This document shows positions 45,661-54,673 of a DNA stretch of 64,000 nucleotides, one piece after another. Within the stretch, counting starts at the first letter, position 1, and every line of letters starts with the position of its first letter. Below the pieces are notes generated by a model. It did not search any database. It saw only the letters and a program-made list of their open reading frames with translations, and was not told the DNA's origin. Source of the DNA: Sulfurospirillum diekertiae (GTDB lineage Bacteria > Campylobacterota > Campylobacteria > Campylobacterales > Sulfurospirillaceae); NCBI RefSeq assembly GCF_011769985.2, contig NZ_CP039734.2, positions 186,001 to 250,000 of the forward strand, in the 5' to 3' direction. Both the position numbers and the translations under genes were made by a program.

Positions 45661-46310
45661 AATCTATAACCTCTTCGTCTTACTGTCTCAATGGTTGAGA
45701 TTTCCAATGGTTTGTCCATTTTTTGACGAATTTGGTTAATTGCAACTTCAATAACATTCGGTGTTACAAGCTCGGGCTCTTCCCAAATAGCATCAAGGAG
45801 TTGCTCTTTGGAAACAATTTGATCGCTGTGACGAGCAAGGTGCGTTAGCACTTCAAATGGTTTACCTTTAAGTTCGATCTCTTGACCTTTGTAGGTAATT
45901 TTTTCTTCATCAGGATCGATGGTAAGATCATCAATTTTGATCACATTAGTACCACCAAAACGAAGACGTGCTTCGATACGAGCGACTAAGATATCAAAAT
46001 CAAATGGTTTACGGATATAGTCATCAGCACCTGCTTTAAGGGCTTTGATTTCGCTCTCTTTGTCATCTTTTGCAGAGATAATCACTGCAGCCGTTCGAGG
46101 AGATTTTTGTTTAATGAGGTTGATAAGATCAACACCATCACCATCTGGAAGCATCCAATCTGTTAAAACGAGGTCATAATTACGAATACCAATGTAGTAT
46201 TCTGCATCTTTGTAATTTTCAGAGCTATCGGTTTGGTACCCGAACTCTTGTAAGCCTTCAGCAATGGTCTTATTGAGGGTTACTTCATCTTCAACGATTA
46301 AAATTCGCAT
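45639..46310 (-). CDS. cosR: OmpR-family response regulator, CosR/HP1043 type
   Basis: 223 residues. Receiver domain (1-118) with acidic pair Glu7-Asp8, phospho-acceptor Asp51 in LVLTDWMLPDGDG and Lys in YIRKPFDF. The winged-helix domain has IDPDEEKITYKGQEIELKGK and TPNVIEVAINQIRQKMDKPL, close to what I remember of C. jejuni CosR and H. pylori HP1043. Those are essential orphan regulators whose receivers have lost the Asp; this one keeps it. Neighbours folB and plsY match the cosR locus of C. jejuni. Symbol given by homology. Confidence 0.85.
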   Translation of the reverse strand: MRILIVEDEVTLNKTIAEGLQEFGYQTDSSENYKDAEYYIGIRNYDLVLTDWMLPDGDGVDLINLIKQKSPRTAAVIISAKDDKESEIKALKAGADDYIRKPFDFDILVARIEARLRFGGTNVIKIDDLTIDPDEEKITYKGQEIELKGKPFEVLTHLARHSDQIVSKEQLLDAIWEEPELVTPNVIEVAINQIRQKMDKPLEISTIETVRRRGYRFCFPKKV

Positions 46311-46389
46311 TATAAATTCCTTAGTTGCTAAAATTTAAACGGGATTATAGCATAATTTTAGCTAGATTTAAAGTTTTTTTAATTAAATT

Positions 46390-46725
46390 TTAATTTTTGG
46401 TGTAGTCAACCGTGTGAGAAACCCCAACCATCGCATTTGACAAAATATCAGGTTTAAAGATTTTTAATTTAATTTTAGACATTTGAGGATAGAGAATTTT
46501 GAGTTTTTGACTTAAGTCTATGAGCGCATCTTCCAGTAAAAGATAGCGCAGTTGATTCATTTCCGTCTCTAAAAAAGCAGAAACTTTGGCATAATCAATC
46601 ACATTATTACCATCGTAATCATACGAAATCTTTACATGTAAAACAACTTTTTGAGACGTGTGGCGCTCTTTTTCAAGAATCCCCACGATCGTTTCAAACA
46701 TTAGATTTTCAATAATAATTTGCAT
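46390..46725 (-). CDS. folB: Dihydroneopterin aldolase
   Basis: 111 residues. MQIIIENLMFETIVGILEKERHTSQ matches the FolB N-terminal segment with the substrate-side Glu, and a VIDYAKVSAFLET segment follows. Makes 6-hydroxymethyl-dihydropterin for folate. It overlaps the plsY stop by 1 bp. An exact palindrome at 46631 (read on the minus strand) encodes VLHVKISYD. Confidence 0.88.
   Translation of the reverse strand: MQIIIENLMFETIVGILEKERHTSQKVVLHVKISYDYDGNNVIDYAKVSAFLETEMNQLRYLLLEDALIDLSQKLKILYPQMSKIKLKIFKPDILSNAMVGVSHTVDYTKN
46631..46642. repeat. TTTACATGTAAA palindrome, exact copy, LHVK frame on the minus strand
   Basis: In folB, in a beta strand of the tunnelling fold. Confidence 0.9.
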
Positions 46726-47351
46726 TAGATCACTTTAGATTCTTTGCCCTGAAAGAGTCTAATAATGTTAGGAATATGCTTGTAAACAATCAAAAAAGCG
46801 ATGATAAAAATAGGTGCATGCGTTTTAATGCCTTCAAGCTCTGGATGAATAATAAATGAGGCAACAATCAAAGCGACAAGTGCGAGCAAGGATGATAACG
46901 AAGAGATTTTAAGCACTTTGCCCACGACAAACCATGTTACAAAAGCAATCGCAGTTTCAATAGGCAACATCACAAACAGCACTCCAGCGCCTGTTGCAAC
47001 GCCTTTTCCCCCCTCAAACTTTAGATAAGGACTATAACAATGTCCAATAATAGCAAAAATTGCAATCGCCCAAAGTGTCTCAATACTCAGACCAATGAAT
47101 TTACCAACTAAAAGTAAAGCAATACCTTTTAATGCATCTAAAACAACCGTTGCAATAGCCAATTTTTTCGCCAACTTCGGATTGGATTCTTTTAAAACGC
47201 GTAGTACATTGGTTGCCCCAATACTTCCACTTCCTGCCTCTCTGATGTCTTGACCTGTAAAAAGTTTTGCAAGCAATAAACCAAAGGGAATACCGCCAAT
47301 AAGATAGCTTAAAATATAAAATTGAACGTTGATATTAAAGAGAAAGTCCAC
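46725..47351 (-). CDS. plsY: Glycerol-3-phosphate acyltransferase PlsY
   Basis: 208 residues from GTG at 47351, which has AAGGA nine bases upstream. The longer ATG at 47387 adds 12 non-hydrophobic residues unlike the family. Multi-span membrane enzyme with IGGIPFGLLLAK, GSGSIGATNVLR, GHCYSPYLKFEGGKGVATGAG, the three PlsY catalytic motifs. It uses acyl phosphate from PlsX to make lysophosphatidate. Confidence 0.93.
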   Translation of the reverse strand: MDFLFNINVQFYILSYLIGGIPFGLLLAKLFTGQDIREAGSGSIGATNVLRVLKESNPKLAKKLAIATVVLDALKGIALLLVGKFIGLSIETLWAIAIFAIIGHCYSPYLKFEGGKGVATGAGVLFVMLPIETAIAFVTWFVVGKVLKISSLSSLLALVALIVASFIIHPELEGIKTHAPIFIIAFLIVYKHIPNIIRLFQGKESKVI

Positions 47352-47413
47352 CCAGTATCCTTCATTAAAGTTGACACAGTATAGCAATAATTTTGTTATT
47401 ATTCCTTTAACGC

Positions 47414-47419
47414 TATAAT
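47414..47419 (+). promoter_or_regulatory. Probable -10 box for nadA
   Basis: CGCTATAATG contains TATAAT, 33 bases before the preferred nadA start. Confidence 0.5.
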
Positions 47420-47451
47420 GACTTTTTTCGATAGAACGAAAGGAATTGAGA

Positions 47452-48444
47452 TTGGATAATCACACATTAAAAAAAGAAATTTTAAAACTCAAACACGAGT
47501 TACATGTAAGTATTGTGGCACACTTTTATCAAAAAGATGAAGTTTTTGAACTAGCAGATTTTTCTGGAGATTCTCTTCAACTTGCTCAATGGGCAGCAAA
47601 AGATGCCAATCCTTATTTGGTTTTTTGCGGCGTAGGATTCATGGGACAGAGTGTTAAAATTTTGGCACCTGAAAAACGTGTATTTATGCCTAAAATTGCT
47701 TGTTGTGCAATGGCGCGTATGATAGATGTGGATTATTTCGATCAAAATGTGGCTCTTTTAGAAAAAGCAGGCATTAAAAAAGAAGATATTTTGCCCGTCA
47801 CATACATTAATTCCTCTGCTGATGTTAAAGCAGCTGTCGGTAAAATGAACGGTTATGTGTGTACCAGTTCTAATGCTAAAAAAATCATTATGAAGGCGCT
47901 TGAGAGTCATAAAAAGATTTTATTTGTTCCTGATCGTTGTTTGGGACAGAATATAGCCAAAGAAATGGGGCTAAAATCGTGTGTAGTAGGTGATGGAAAT
48001 GATCCTAAAGAGGCCGATATTTTATGTTATAACGGATTTTGTTCCGTCCATCAGCTCTTTGATGTGGATGATATTGCTTTTTACCGTGCGAAATACCCTG
48101 ATATTTTAATCGTCACACATCCAGAGTGTAAGCCTGAAGTATGTGATCTCTCTGATTTCGTGGGATCTACCAGCCAGATTATTGATTATGTCAAAAAACT
48201 CCCAAGTGAACAAAAAGTGGCGATTGGAACGGAATACAATATGATTAAGCGTCTGCGCCAAGAGAATACATACGTCCTTTCTTCTTCAAAACCGGAATGT
48301 CCAACGATGAATGAGACTACGTTACAGGATGTCTATGACGTACTCTTAAGTATCAAAGAAGGTCGCTTTGATAATGAAATTAGCGTTTTGGAAGAAACAC
48401 GAAAATGGGCGCATACTGCTTTGAATAGGATGTTTGAATTATGA
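47452..48444 (+). CDS. nadA: Quinolinate synthase A
   Basis: 330 residues from TTG at 47452, chosen because GAAAGGA ends 7 bases before it. A TTG at 47446 is too close to that site. Iron-sulphur enzyme that condenses iminoaspartate with dihydroxyacetone phosphate. VAHFYQKDEVFELADFSGDSLQLA, ITYINSSADVKA-type, FVPDRCLGQNIA and THPECKPEVCDLSDFVGSTSQI are present, with the three cluster Cys. It overlaps nadC by 4 bp. Confidence 0.95.
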   Translation: MDNHTLKKEILKLKHELHVSIVAHFYQKDEVFELADFSGDSLQLAQWAAKDANPYLVFCGVGFMGQSVKILAPEKRVFMPKIACCAMARMIDVDYFDQNVALLEKAGIKKEDILPVTYINSSADVKAAVGKMNGYVCTSSNAKKIIMKALESHKKILFVPDRCLGQNIAKEMGLKSCVVGDGNDPKEADILCYNGFCSVHQLFDVDDIAFYRAKYPDILIVTHPECKPEVCDLSDFVGSTSQIIDYVKKLPSEQKVAIGTEYNMIKRLRQENTYVLSSSKPECPTMNETTLQDVYDVLLSIKEGRFDNEISVLEETRKWAHTALNRMFEL

Positions 48445-49271
48445 TTAAAAAGTTTGTTAAAAAAGCACTTGAAGAAGATGTTGGCAGAGGTGATCTTTTT
48501 TCATTGGTGGGAAAAGATAGCTTTGCAAGTGCTAATATTATCTGTAAAGATAGGGGTGTTTTTGCGGGAAAGCCTTATGTTAAGGCACTGTGTAAGATGA
48601 ATAAACTGGATGTCACCTTTTATTTTGAAGATGGCGATACGCTTCAAAAAGGGGATGTGGTTGCTTTAATTGAAGGGAAATCTAAAAATATTTTGCGTTG
48701 CGAACGTACGATTTTGAATTTAATGCAGCATGCCAGTGGCATTGCCAGCAATGTGGCAAGTTATAAAAAAGTGCTTCAAGGCTATGCTCTCAAACTTTTA
48801 GATACGAGGAAAACAAGACCGCATTTACGTGTTTTTGAAAAATATGCTATTCGTTGTGGTGGAGGCAGTAACCACCGAATGGGTTTGGATGATTGTTTGA
48901 TGATCAAAGATACGCATCTTAAAACGATTGATGATTTGAAAGCTTTTATTGAAGAAGCCAGAGAAAAACTTCCCTTTACATGTAAAATAGAAATTGAGTC
49001 TGAAGATGTCACATTTGCCGAATTTTCGATGCGATGTGGGGCAGATATTGTCATGTGTGACAATATGTCGCATGAGGATATCAAAGCCGTTGTTGCGTAT
49101 AAAAACAGTCATTTTCCCCATGTGCTTTTAGAAGCCAGTGGAAACATCACCAAAGACAATATTATAGAATATGCCAAAACAGGTGTCGATGCCATCAGTA
49201 GTGGAAGTTTGATTCATCAAGCGGTTTGGCTTGATTTTTCAATGAAAATTACCCATAAAACCGTGATTTAA
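48441..49271 (+). CDS. nadC: Nicotinate-nucleotide pyrophosphorylase (quinolinate phosphoribosyltransferase)
   Basis: 276 residues. LEEDVGRGDLFS at the N-terminus, LNLMQHASGIASNVA, LDTRKTRPHLRVFEKYAIRCGGGSNHRMGLDD (substrate-binding Arg and His) and the VDAISSGSLIH end. Converts quinolinate to nicotinate mononucleotide, the step after NadA. An exact palindrome at 48975 gives FTCKIEIE, replacing the usual hydrophobic strand residues. flhB starts 15 bp later. Confidence 0.96.
   Translation: MIKKFVKKALEEDVGRGDLFSLVGKDSFASANIICKDRGVFAGKPYVKALCKMNKLDVTFYFEDGDTLQKGDVVALIEGKSKNILRCERTILNLMQHASGIASNVASYKKVLQGYALKLLDTRKTRPHLRVFEKYAIRCGGGSNHRMGLDDCLMIKDTHLKTIDDLKAFIEEAREKLPFTCKIEIESEDVTFAEFSMRCGADIVMCDNMSHEDIKAVVAYKNSHFPHVLLEASGNITKDNIIEYAKTGVDAISSGSLIHQAVWLDFSMKITHKTVI
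48975..48986. repeat. TTTACATGTAAA palindrome, exact copy, FTCK frame
   Basis: In nadC just before the strand leading to the catalytic Glu. Confidence 0.9.
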
Positions 49272-49286
49272 CAGGCATATTATACT

Positions 49287-50345
49287 GTGGCAGACGATCA
49301 AGAAAAGACGGAAGAAGCCAGTTCCAAGAAGATTGAAGATGCCAGAAATGATGGTAATGTTCCTAAAAGTCAAGATACCAGTGCTTTTATAACGCTTATA
49401 GTTGCCTTAGCGGTTTTTTTGGCCATGTTCCCGTGGATAGAATCGCGTACGGTGTATCTTTATCACTATTATCACTCTTTAATTGGTGTTGAAATTACCA
49501 AAGAAGTGACACTTCAACTGTCGATCATCTCCTTTAGAGAAGTTATTTTTATGGTAATTCCTTTAGCCTTAGCAGTTTCAGTGGCTGGAATTTTAGCCAA
49601 TGTTTTACAAACTGGTCTGATTTTCACAACAAAACCTTTAATGCCTGATTTTAGTAAAATTGATCCAATGAAGGGTATGAAGAATCTTTTTTCAATCAAA
49701 AAATTGGTTGAAATGCTTAAAATTATTATCAAAGTCGGCACTATCTTATGGGTTTGTTACTTTTTCCTCCTTGCCTTTACTAAAGAGCTTCCAACGGTCA
49801 TATCTTTTCCTTTGTATGATCAATTAGGGTGGCTAAAACACAAAATGATTATTCTTATTTCTGTTATTTTAATCCTTTTTCTTGTGTTGGCACTTGCAGA
49901 TCTTTTGTTTGTTCGTTTTTCTTATTTTAAGAGTTTACGTATGAGTAAGCAGGAAATGAAGGATGAATATAAGCAAATGGAAGGTGATCCTAAGATTAAA
50001 GCTAAGATTAGACAAATTCAGATGCAAATGACAAAAAAACGCATGATGCAGGAAATCCCACAAGCGGATGTTATTATTACCAATCCGACACACTATGCTA
50101 TTGCAATTCGATACAATCAAGACAAAGAAGCTGCTCCAAAAGTTATTGCCAAAGGGACAGATTTCATGGCGCTGCGTATTAAAGAAATTGCAATGAACTA
50201 CAACATCCAGATTGTTGAAAATCCTCCATTGGCAAGAGAACTCTATAAAAAATGCAATTTGGGTGATATTATCCCTGAAAATCTTTATAAAGCAGTAGCA
50301 GAAGTGTTAGCATTTGTTTATAAAAGTTCGAATAAATCACACTAA
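49287..50345 (+). CDS. flhB: Flagellar export switch protein FlhB
   Basis: 352 residues, GTG start at 49287. N-terminal DDQEKTEEASSKKIEDARNDGNVPKSQD is diagnostic. Four membrane spans (about 30-50, 85-110, 140-165, 183-208) precede the cytoplasmic domain, with the self-cleaving NPTH motif at Asn266-Pro267. It switches export from rod/hook to filament substrates. It lies in an unusual place, between nadC and the DHH gene. Confidence 0.96.
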   Translation: MADDQEKTEEASSKKIEDARNDGNVPKSQDTSAFITLIVALAVFLAMFPWIESRTVYLYHYYHSLIGVEITKEVTLQLSIISFREVIFMVIPLALAVSVAGILANVLQTGLIFTTKPLMPDFSKIDPMKGMKNLFSIKKLVEMLKIIIKVGTILWVCYFFLLAFTKELPTVISFPLYDQLGWLKHKMIILISVILILFLVLALADLLFVRFSYFKSLRMSKQEMKDEYKQMEGDPKIKAKIRQIQMQMTKKRMMQEIPQADVIITNPTHYAIAIRYNQDKEAAPKVIAKGTDFMALRIKEIAMNYNIQIVENPPLARELYKKCNLGDIIPENLYKAVAEVLAFVYKSSNKSH

Positions 50346-50377
50346 AGAGCATCAATAACTTTTCAGTAAAAATTAAG

Positions 50378-50383
50378 TATAAT
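50378..50383 (+). promoter_or_regulatory. Probable -10 box for the DHH-M23-minC-lpxC operon
   Basis: AAGTATAATTTG contains TATAAT, 28 bases before the ATG. Confidence 0.55.
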
Positions 50384-50411
50384 TTGCACTTTAATACTAA
50401 GTGGAGTTGTA

Positions 50412-51356
50412 ATGTATCAACAAGCGTGGAAACGAATGCTTGAGGCCGATCACATTGTTATTGTCTCTCATGTTCATCCCGATGGTGATACATTAGGGAG
50501 CGCTTTAGCTTTATTTGACGTGCTAACACGAGCAGGCAAAAAAATAACGCATTACAATAAAAACAGTGAACTTCCTTTGGTGTATGACTTTTTGCCAGGC
50601 TATTCTAAAATAAAGCATACCTTGCCAAAGAGTTTTGATTTAGTTGTCAGTTGTGATTGCTCGACACGTGATAGACTCAAAATTCCTGAAGGGGATTATG
50701 AAATTATCAACATTGATCATCACTTAACCAATCGCTATTTTGGAACGATAAATCTTGTGGTTGATCGTTTTACAAGTGCAGGTATGGTGGTGTATGAACT
50801 TCTTAAAGCTAATGCGATTGAGATGAGTAAAGAGTGCGCCATTTGTCTTTATACGGCTATTGCCGACGATACCGGTTTTTTCCTTTATGGCGATATGGAT
50901 GAGGCAACATTTCAAATTGTAGCCCAATTGGTGAAATGTGGGGCAAATCCCCAAGAAATTGCTTCAAAGGTAAAACGAAGAGAGCCTCTTTCAAAAATAA
51001 GACTTTACGGTTATATGCTGAATCATTTTGATCTTTATGAGAATGGGCGTATTGCCACGATTATTTTTGATAAAGCGACTTTGGAAGCAACAGGAGCGAA
51101 ACGACACGATACCAAAAATATCGTCAATATGCTCAGGAGCATTGTTAATGTAACGATTGCTATTATGATTTTGGAAGAAAAAGAGGGAGGCTATAAAGTC
51201 TCATTGCGGAGTAAAGATATTAATGTCTCAAAAATTGCTTTAATGTATCAAGGAGGCGGTCATAAGACGGCTGCAGGATTTGAAGTTCCTGTGTGTGATC
51301 CTAAAGCACTTCGAGATGAAATTGTGGAAAAAATAAAAAGGATAGATAAAGAATGA
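50412..51356 (+). CDS. DHH-family phosphoesterase (NrnA-like)
   Basis: 314 residues. DHH motifs HVHPDGDTLGSALAL, VSCDCSTRDR and NIDHHLTNRYFG, AIADDTGFFLYGD, and a DHHA1 domain ending GGGHKTAAGFEV. The family includes oligoribonucleases (NrnA) and pAp phosphatases; a role in degrading short RNAs or c-di-nucleotide products is likely but not decided by sequence. The stop overlaps the next ATG by 4 bp. It leads an operon for envelope and division genes. Confidence 0.88.
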   Translation: MYQQAWKRMLEADHIVIVSHVHPDGDTLGSALALFDVLTRAGKKITHYNKNSELPLVYDFLPGYSKIKHTLPKSFDLVVSCDCSTRDRLKIPEGDYEIINIDHHLTNRYFGTINLVVDRFTSAGMVVYELLKANAIEMSKECAICLYTAIADDTGFFLYGDMDEATFQIVAQLVKCGANPQEIASKVKRREPLSKIRLYGYMLNHFDLYENGRIATIIFDKATLEATGAKRHDTKNIVNMLRSIVNVTIAIMILEEKEGGYKVSLRSKDINVSKIALMYQGGGHKTAAGFEVPVCDPKALRDEIVEKIKRIDKE

Positions 51357-52723
51357 AACAGCAAAGAAAATCTTCTATAGCAGCGTATGCGCTAGGGTTT
51401 ATTTTTCTAGTTTTAGTAGGTGGACTTACTTATGTGTATAACTCAAATTTATTTGAAAGAGAAGCTCCTAAAATTTCCCTTGCCAAAGAGATAGATTGGA
51501 ATTTAAAAGATCCCATCAAAGTACAGATAGAGGACAATAGTGGAATTCGTTTTGTACGTGCTTCCCTATTTGATGGTGAAAAAAGCGTAGTGCTTGAAAC
51601 CAAAGAGTTTAAAATCGCAGAAAAAGTAGTTGATTTAAACCTCACTTTCCCAAAAACAGGATTTGGCGCCAATAAAAAAGCATTTGAACTAACCGTTGAA
51701 GCGACGGACATAAGCAAATGGAACTTTTTTGCAGGTAATAGTGTGAGTGAAAAGTCTATTATTAAAGTTGATACCAAAAGACCTGAAGTTAATGTCATTG
51801 GAAGTTCGTATAAAATTATGAGAGGTGGCGTTGCTACCGTAATTTTCAAAGCACAAGATGAGGCAATGAAATCGCTTTATATTGAGACAAACTTTGGAAA
51901 GAAATTTTATCCAACACCTTTTTACAAAGATGGGTATTACATCTCATTGGTTGCATGGCCAACGCATATTGAAAGTTTTAGTGCTTCTGTGGTTGCCATT
52001 GATCGTGCTGGAAACTTGACCAAAGCGCATATTCCTTATTTCTTGCAGGATAAAAAATATAAAACTTCAACCATTGCCCTTGAAGATCGATTTTTAGATG
52101 GAAAGATTGCTGATCTTATTTCTGAAGTGGCACCAGAGAGGTCTTCGCTTAACAAAATAGAGAAATTTAAGTTTGTTAATGAAGATATGCGTAAAGGAAA
52201 TGAAGCCAACATTCTAAAAGTAACATCAGATGTTCCTAAAGAGCTTGTCAGTGGATTTTATCTTAAAGCTTTTTACCCTTTACGTAATGGCAAAGTGGTT
52301 GCAAGTTTTGGGGATCACCGTTTTTATGAGTATGATAAACAGCCTACAAGTGAGTCTTACCATTTAGGTTTGGATCTTGCAAGCAATGCACAAGCGACAA
52401 TGTTAACTTCTAATGACGGTGTGGTTGTCTTTGCCCGTGAAAATGGAATTTATGGTAATAATATTATTATCTCACATGGCTTAGGTGTTTATTCTCTTTA
52501 TGGGCACTGTTCTAGTTTTATGGTGAAAGAGGGTGATGTTGTTAAGGCAGGAGAGCCTATTGCTAAAACAGGAATGACAGGCTTGGCACTTGGCGATCAT
52601 CTCCATTTCGGTATGTTTGTACAAGGCGTAGATGTTAGACCTGAAGAGTGGATGGATGAGGTATGGCTTAAAGAGAGCGTTTTTAATGTAATAGAATCAG
52701 CAAAGAAGATTATGGATAGATGA
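51353..52723 (+). CDS. M23-family peptidoglycan endopeptidase, membrane anchored
   Basis: 456 residues. N-terminal span (about 10-29), a long beta-rich periplasmic region (about 35-310) and a C-terminal LytM/M23 domain with zinc ligands in YHLGLDLAS, SLYGHCSSF and GDHLHFGMF. It probably trims peptidoglycan crosslinks, as the Csd/Pgp shape enzymes of the phylum do. It overlaps both neighbours by 4 bp. C. jejuni also has an M23 gene before lpxC. Confidence 0.9.
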   Translation: MKQQRKSSIAAYALGFIFLVLVGGLTYVYNSNLFEREAPKISLAKEIDWNLKDPIKVQIEDNSGIRFVRASLFDGEKSVVLETKEFKIAEKVVDLNLTFPKTGFGANKKAFELTVEATDISKWNFFAGNSVSEKSIIKVDTKRPEVNVIGSSYKIMRGGVATVIFKAQDEAMKSLYIETNFGKKFYPTPFYKDGYYISLVAWPTHIESFSASVVAIDRAGNLTKAHIPYFLQDKKYKTSTIALEDRFLDGKIADLISEVAPERSSLNKIEKFKFVNEDMRKGNEANILKVTSDVPKELVSGFYLKAFYPLRNGKVVASFGDHRFYEYDKQPTSESYHLGLDLASNAQATMLTSNDGVVVFARENGIYGNNIIISHGLGVYSLYGHCSSFMVKEGDVVKAGEPIAKTGMTGLALGDHLHFGMFVQGVDVRPEEWMDEVWLKESVFNVIESAKKIMDR

Positions 52724-53328
52724 AAGTAACACAAAAAAATGTCAGAGTATTTCATATTGAAATTGATGATGAAGCCTCTTTCTTAGAGTATTTTAGAAAA
52801 AATACACTTCTTTTGAAGGAATTCTTTTTGCTTGTTGAAGGGAATATAACGAAGAATATTGCTTTTGTTTTAGAGCAAAGTGGGGTTTGTTATAAAGAAA
52901 TTAACAACTGCAATATTCGTTTTGGTGGAATTAAAAAAGAAACGCCTTTACTTGAGGAAGAACCTAAGAAAGAGGTAATTTCAGAAGTCTTATCAGAGCC
53001 TAAGCAACTACCAAAGCAACTACCAAAACTTAAGCTTTATGATCGTCCTATTCGTTCTGGTGAAGAAATTATTGAGAGTATTCCAATTGTTATTTTTGGC
53101 CGTGTTAACAGTGGTGCAAAAGTTTTTTGTGAAGAGAGTATGAGTATTTATGGTATTATTGACGGATTAGTGCAGTGCGACGGTGAATATATCGTACTCA
53201 GTGGTATCAGCCCAAGAGGTCATCTGATCTTTAATGGAGAGATTGTGGATAGGGAGACATTAAAACAAAATGTGCTTCAAAAAATTATTGTGCGTGATAA
53301 TGTTATTGAGATAAAGGACGTTGTGTGA
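52720..53328 (+). CDS. minC: Septum site-determining protein MinC
   Basis: 202 residues. The N-terminal domain is poorly conserved. A linker containing repeated PKQLPKQLPK (about 92-102) leads to a C-terminal beta-helix with DRPIRSGEEI, VIFGRVNSGAKV, IYGIIDGLVQCDGEYIVLSG and GHLIFNGE, the MinC pattern for MinD binding. It inhibits FtsZ ring assembly away from midcell. minD is not in the window. It overlaps both neighbours by 4 bp. Confidence 0.88.
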   Translation: MKVTQKNVRVFHIEIDDEASFLEYFRKNTLLLKEFFLLVEGNITKNIAFVLEQSGVCYKEINNCNIRFGGIKKETPLLEEEPKKEVISEVLSEPKQLPKQLPKLKLYDRPIRSGEEIIESIPIVIFGRVNSGAKVFCEESMSIYGIIDGLVQCDGEYIVLSGISPRGHLIFNGEIVDRETLKQNVLQKIIVRDNVIEIKDVV

Positions 53329-54209
53329 AACAAACCACATTAGCCAAGGCGGTTAGCGGTGTTGGAATAGGACTTCATAAAGGCACACCTATTCAAATAC
53401 ATTTGGAACCCCTTGAGGCAAATAGCGGTATTATTTTTTATCGAAGCGATGTAGGATTATTGGTTCAAGCATTGCCTCAAAATGTTGTCAATACACAAAT
53501 GGCAACCGTCATTGGAAATTCGAATGCTTATATCTCAACGATTGAACATCTTCTCTCAGCCGTCTATGCGTATGGTATTGATAATATTCGTGTTGTCTTA
53601 GATGGAGCAGAAGTACCTGTTATGGATGGGAGTAGTGCTAGTTTTTGTATGATGCTTGATGAAGCAGGTATACGAAAACTTGAAGCAACGAAACAAGTGT
53701 TGATTATCAAGAAAGAAGTTGAAGTTCAAGACGGGAAAAAATTTGCGCGCGTCACACCTAGTTTAAAACCAACATATAACTTTATGATTGAGTTTACTCA
53801 CCCTTCCATTGGTAGACAAGAGTATAGTTTTGAGTTTAGTAAAAAGAATTTTATTGAAGAAATATCACGTGCCCGCACCTTTGGTTTCCTCAAAGATGTG
53901 CAAATGCTACGCTCTCGTGGTCTAGCCCTTGGAGGATCACTTGATAATGCAGTGGTTATGGATGACAATAAAATTCTTAATCCTGAAGGATTACGTTTCT
54001 CGAATGAGTTTGTCAGACATAAAATTTTGGATGCCATTGGTGATCTTTCTTTATTAGGAGCGCCTTTTGTTGGAGATTATACCTCATATGCTGGTAGCCA
54101 TAATTTAAATCATGAACTCACTAAAGCAATTTTAAGAGATCCAAGTAATTATGAAATTAGAACATTGAGTGTTGAAAAAGCACAAGAGTTTGAAAAGGTT
54201 TACGCATAA
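53325..54209 (+). CDS. lpxC: UDP-3-O-acyl-N-acetylglucosamine deacetylase
   Basis: 294 residues, zinc enzyme for the committed lipid A step. GVGIGLHKGTPIQ, zinc His in STIEHLLSAVYAYGIDN, EVPVMDGSSASF, FVRHKILDAIGDLSLLGAP (second His and Asp) and GSHNLNH with the catalytic His. GTG start. The end reads GCA-TAA. The overlapping tsaB start is discussed below. Confidence 0.96.
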   Translation: MKQTTLAKAVSGVGIGLHKGTPIQIHLEPLEANSGIIFYRSDVGLLVQALPQNVVNTQMATVIGNSNAYISTIEHLLSAVYAYGIDNIRVVLDGAEVPVMDGSSASFCMMLDEAGIRKLEATKQVLIIKKEVEVQDGKKFARVTPSLKPTYNFMIEFTHPSIGRQEYSFEFSKKNFIEEISRARTFGFLKDVQMLRSRGLALGGSLDNAVVMDDNKILNPEGLRFSNEFVRHKILDAIGDLSLLGAPFVGDYTSYAGSHNLNHELTKAILRDPSNYEIRTLSVEKAQEFEKVYA

Positions 54210-54664
54210 AAACAGTTGTTGATATTGTTGTTATTACACTTACTTCACCGTTACATGTAGGCATTTATGAAAATAACCAATTGATTAAAACTTTTGAAAC
54301 AACAGATCAAACCAGTGAGGCATTGCCCTTATTGTTTGAAGAAGTTTTGAAAGTGTATCAACCCGTGCGACTTTTTTTTGCTAGAGGGCCTGGAAGCTTT
54401 ATGGCAATTAAAATTACTTACATTTTTTTAAAAACATTGAGTATTGCATTAAAAATTCCTCTTCTGGCATGTGATGGGTTTGTCTTTAATCAGAGCAGAC
54501 CTATTCGCGCGATGCGTAGTCTTTATTTTATCAAAGAGGCGCATGAGATTGTAACGAAGCGTTTGGATGATCCCATTGAACAGCCCTTTACGCTCCCTGA
54601 AGTTTTAGATGAGACCCTTTTTAACGATAATGTTGAACCACTTTATATGTTACCAGCAGTTTAG
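54206..54664 (+). CDS. tsaB: TsaB-like tRNA t6A protein with non-standard start
   Basis: 152 residues if ATA at 54206 is the start. From there the frame reads an N-terminal strand-turn-strand (VVDIVVITLTSPLHVGIYENN) typical of TsaB. The next possible start, TTG 54281, would cut it off. ARGPGSFMAIKITYIFLKTLSIALKIPLLACDGF corresponds to the TsaB GPGSFTGLR segment. The protein is short, as in Campylobacter, and lacks ATP motifs. TsaB is the scaffold for TsaD in t6A synthesis. An imperfect palindrome at 54250 gives PLHVG. Confidence 0.72.
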   Translation: MKTVVDIVVITLTSPLHVGIYENNQLIKTFETTDQTSEALPLLFEEVLKVYQPVRLFFARGPGSFMAIKITYIFLKTLSIALKIPLLACDGFVFNQSRPIRAMRSLYFIKEAHEIVTKRLDDPIEQPFTLPEVLDETLFNDNVEPLYMLPAV

Positions 54665-54673
54665 GAGCGATGT

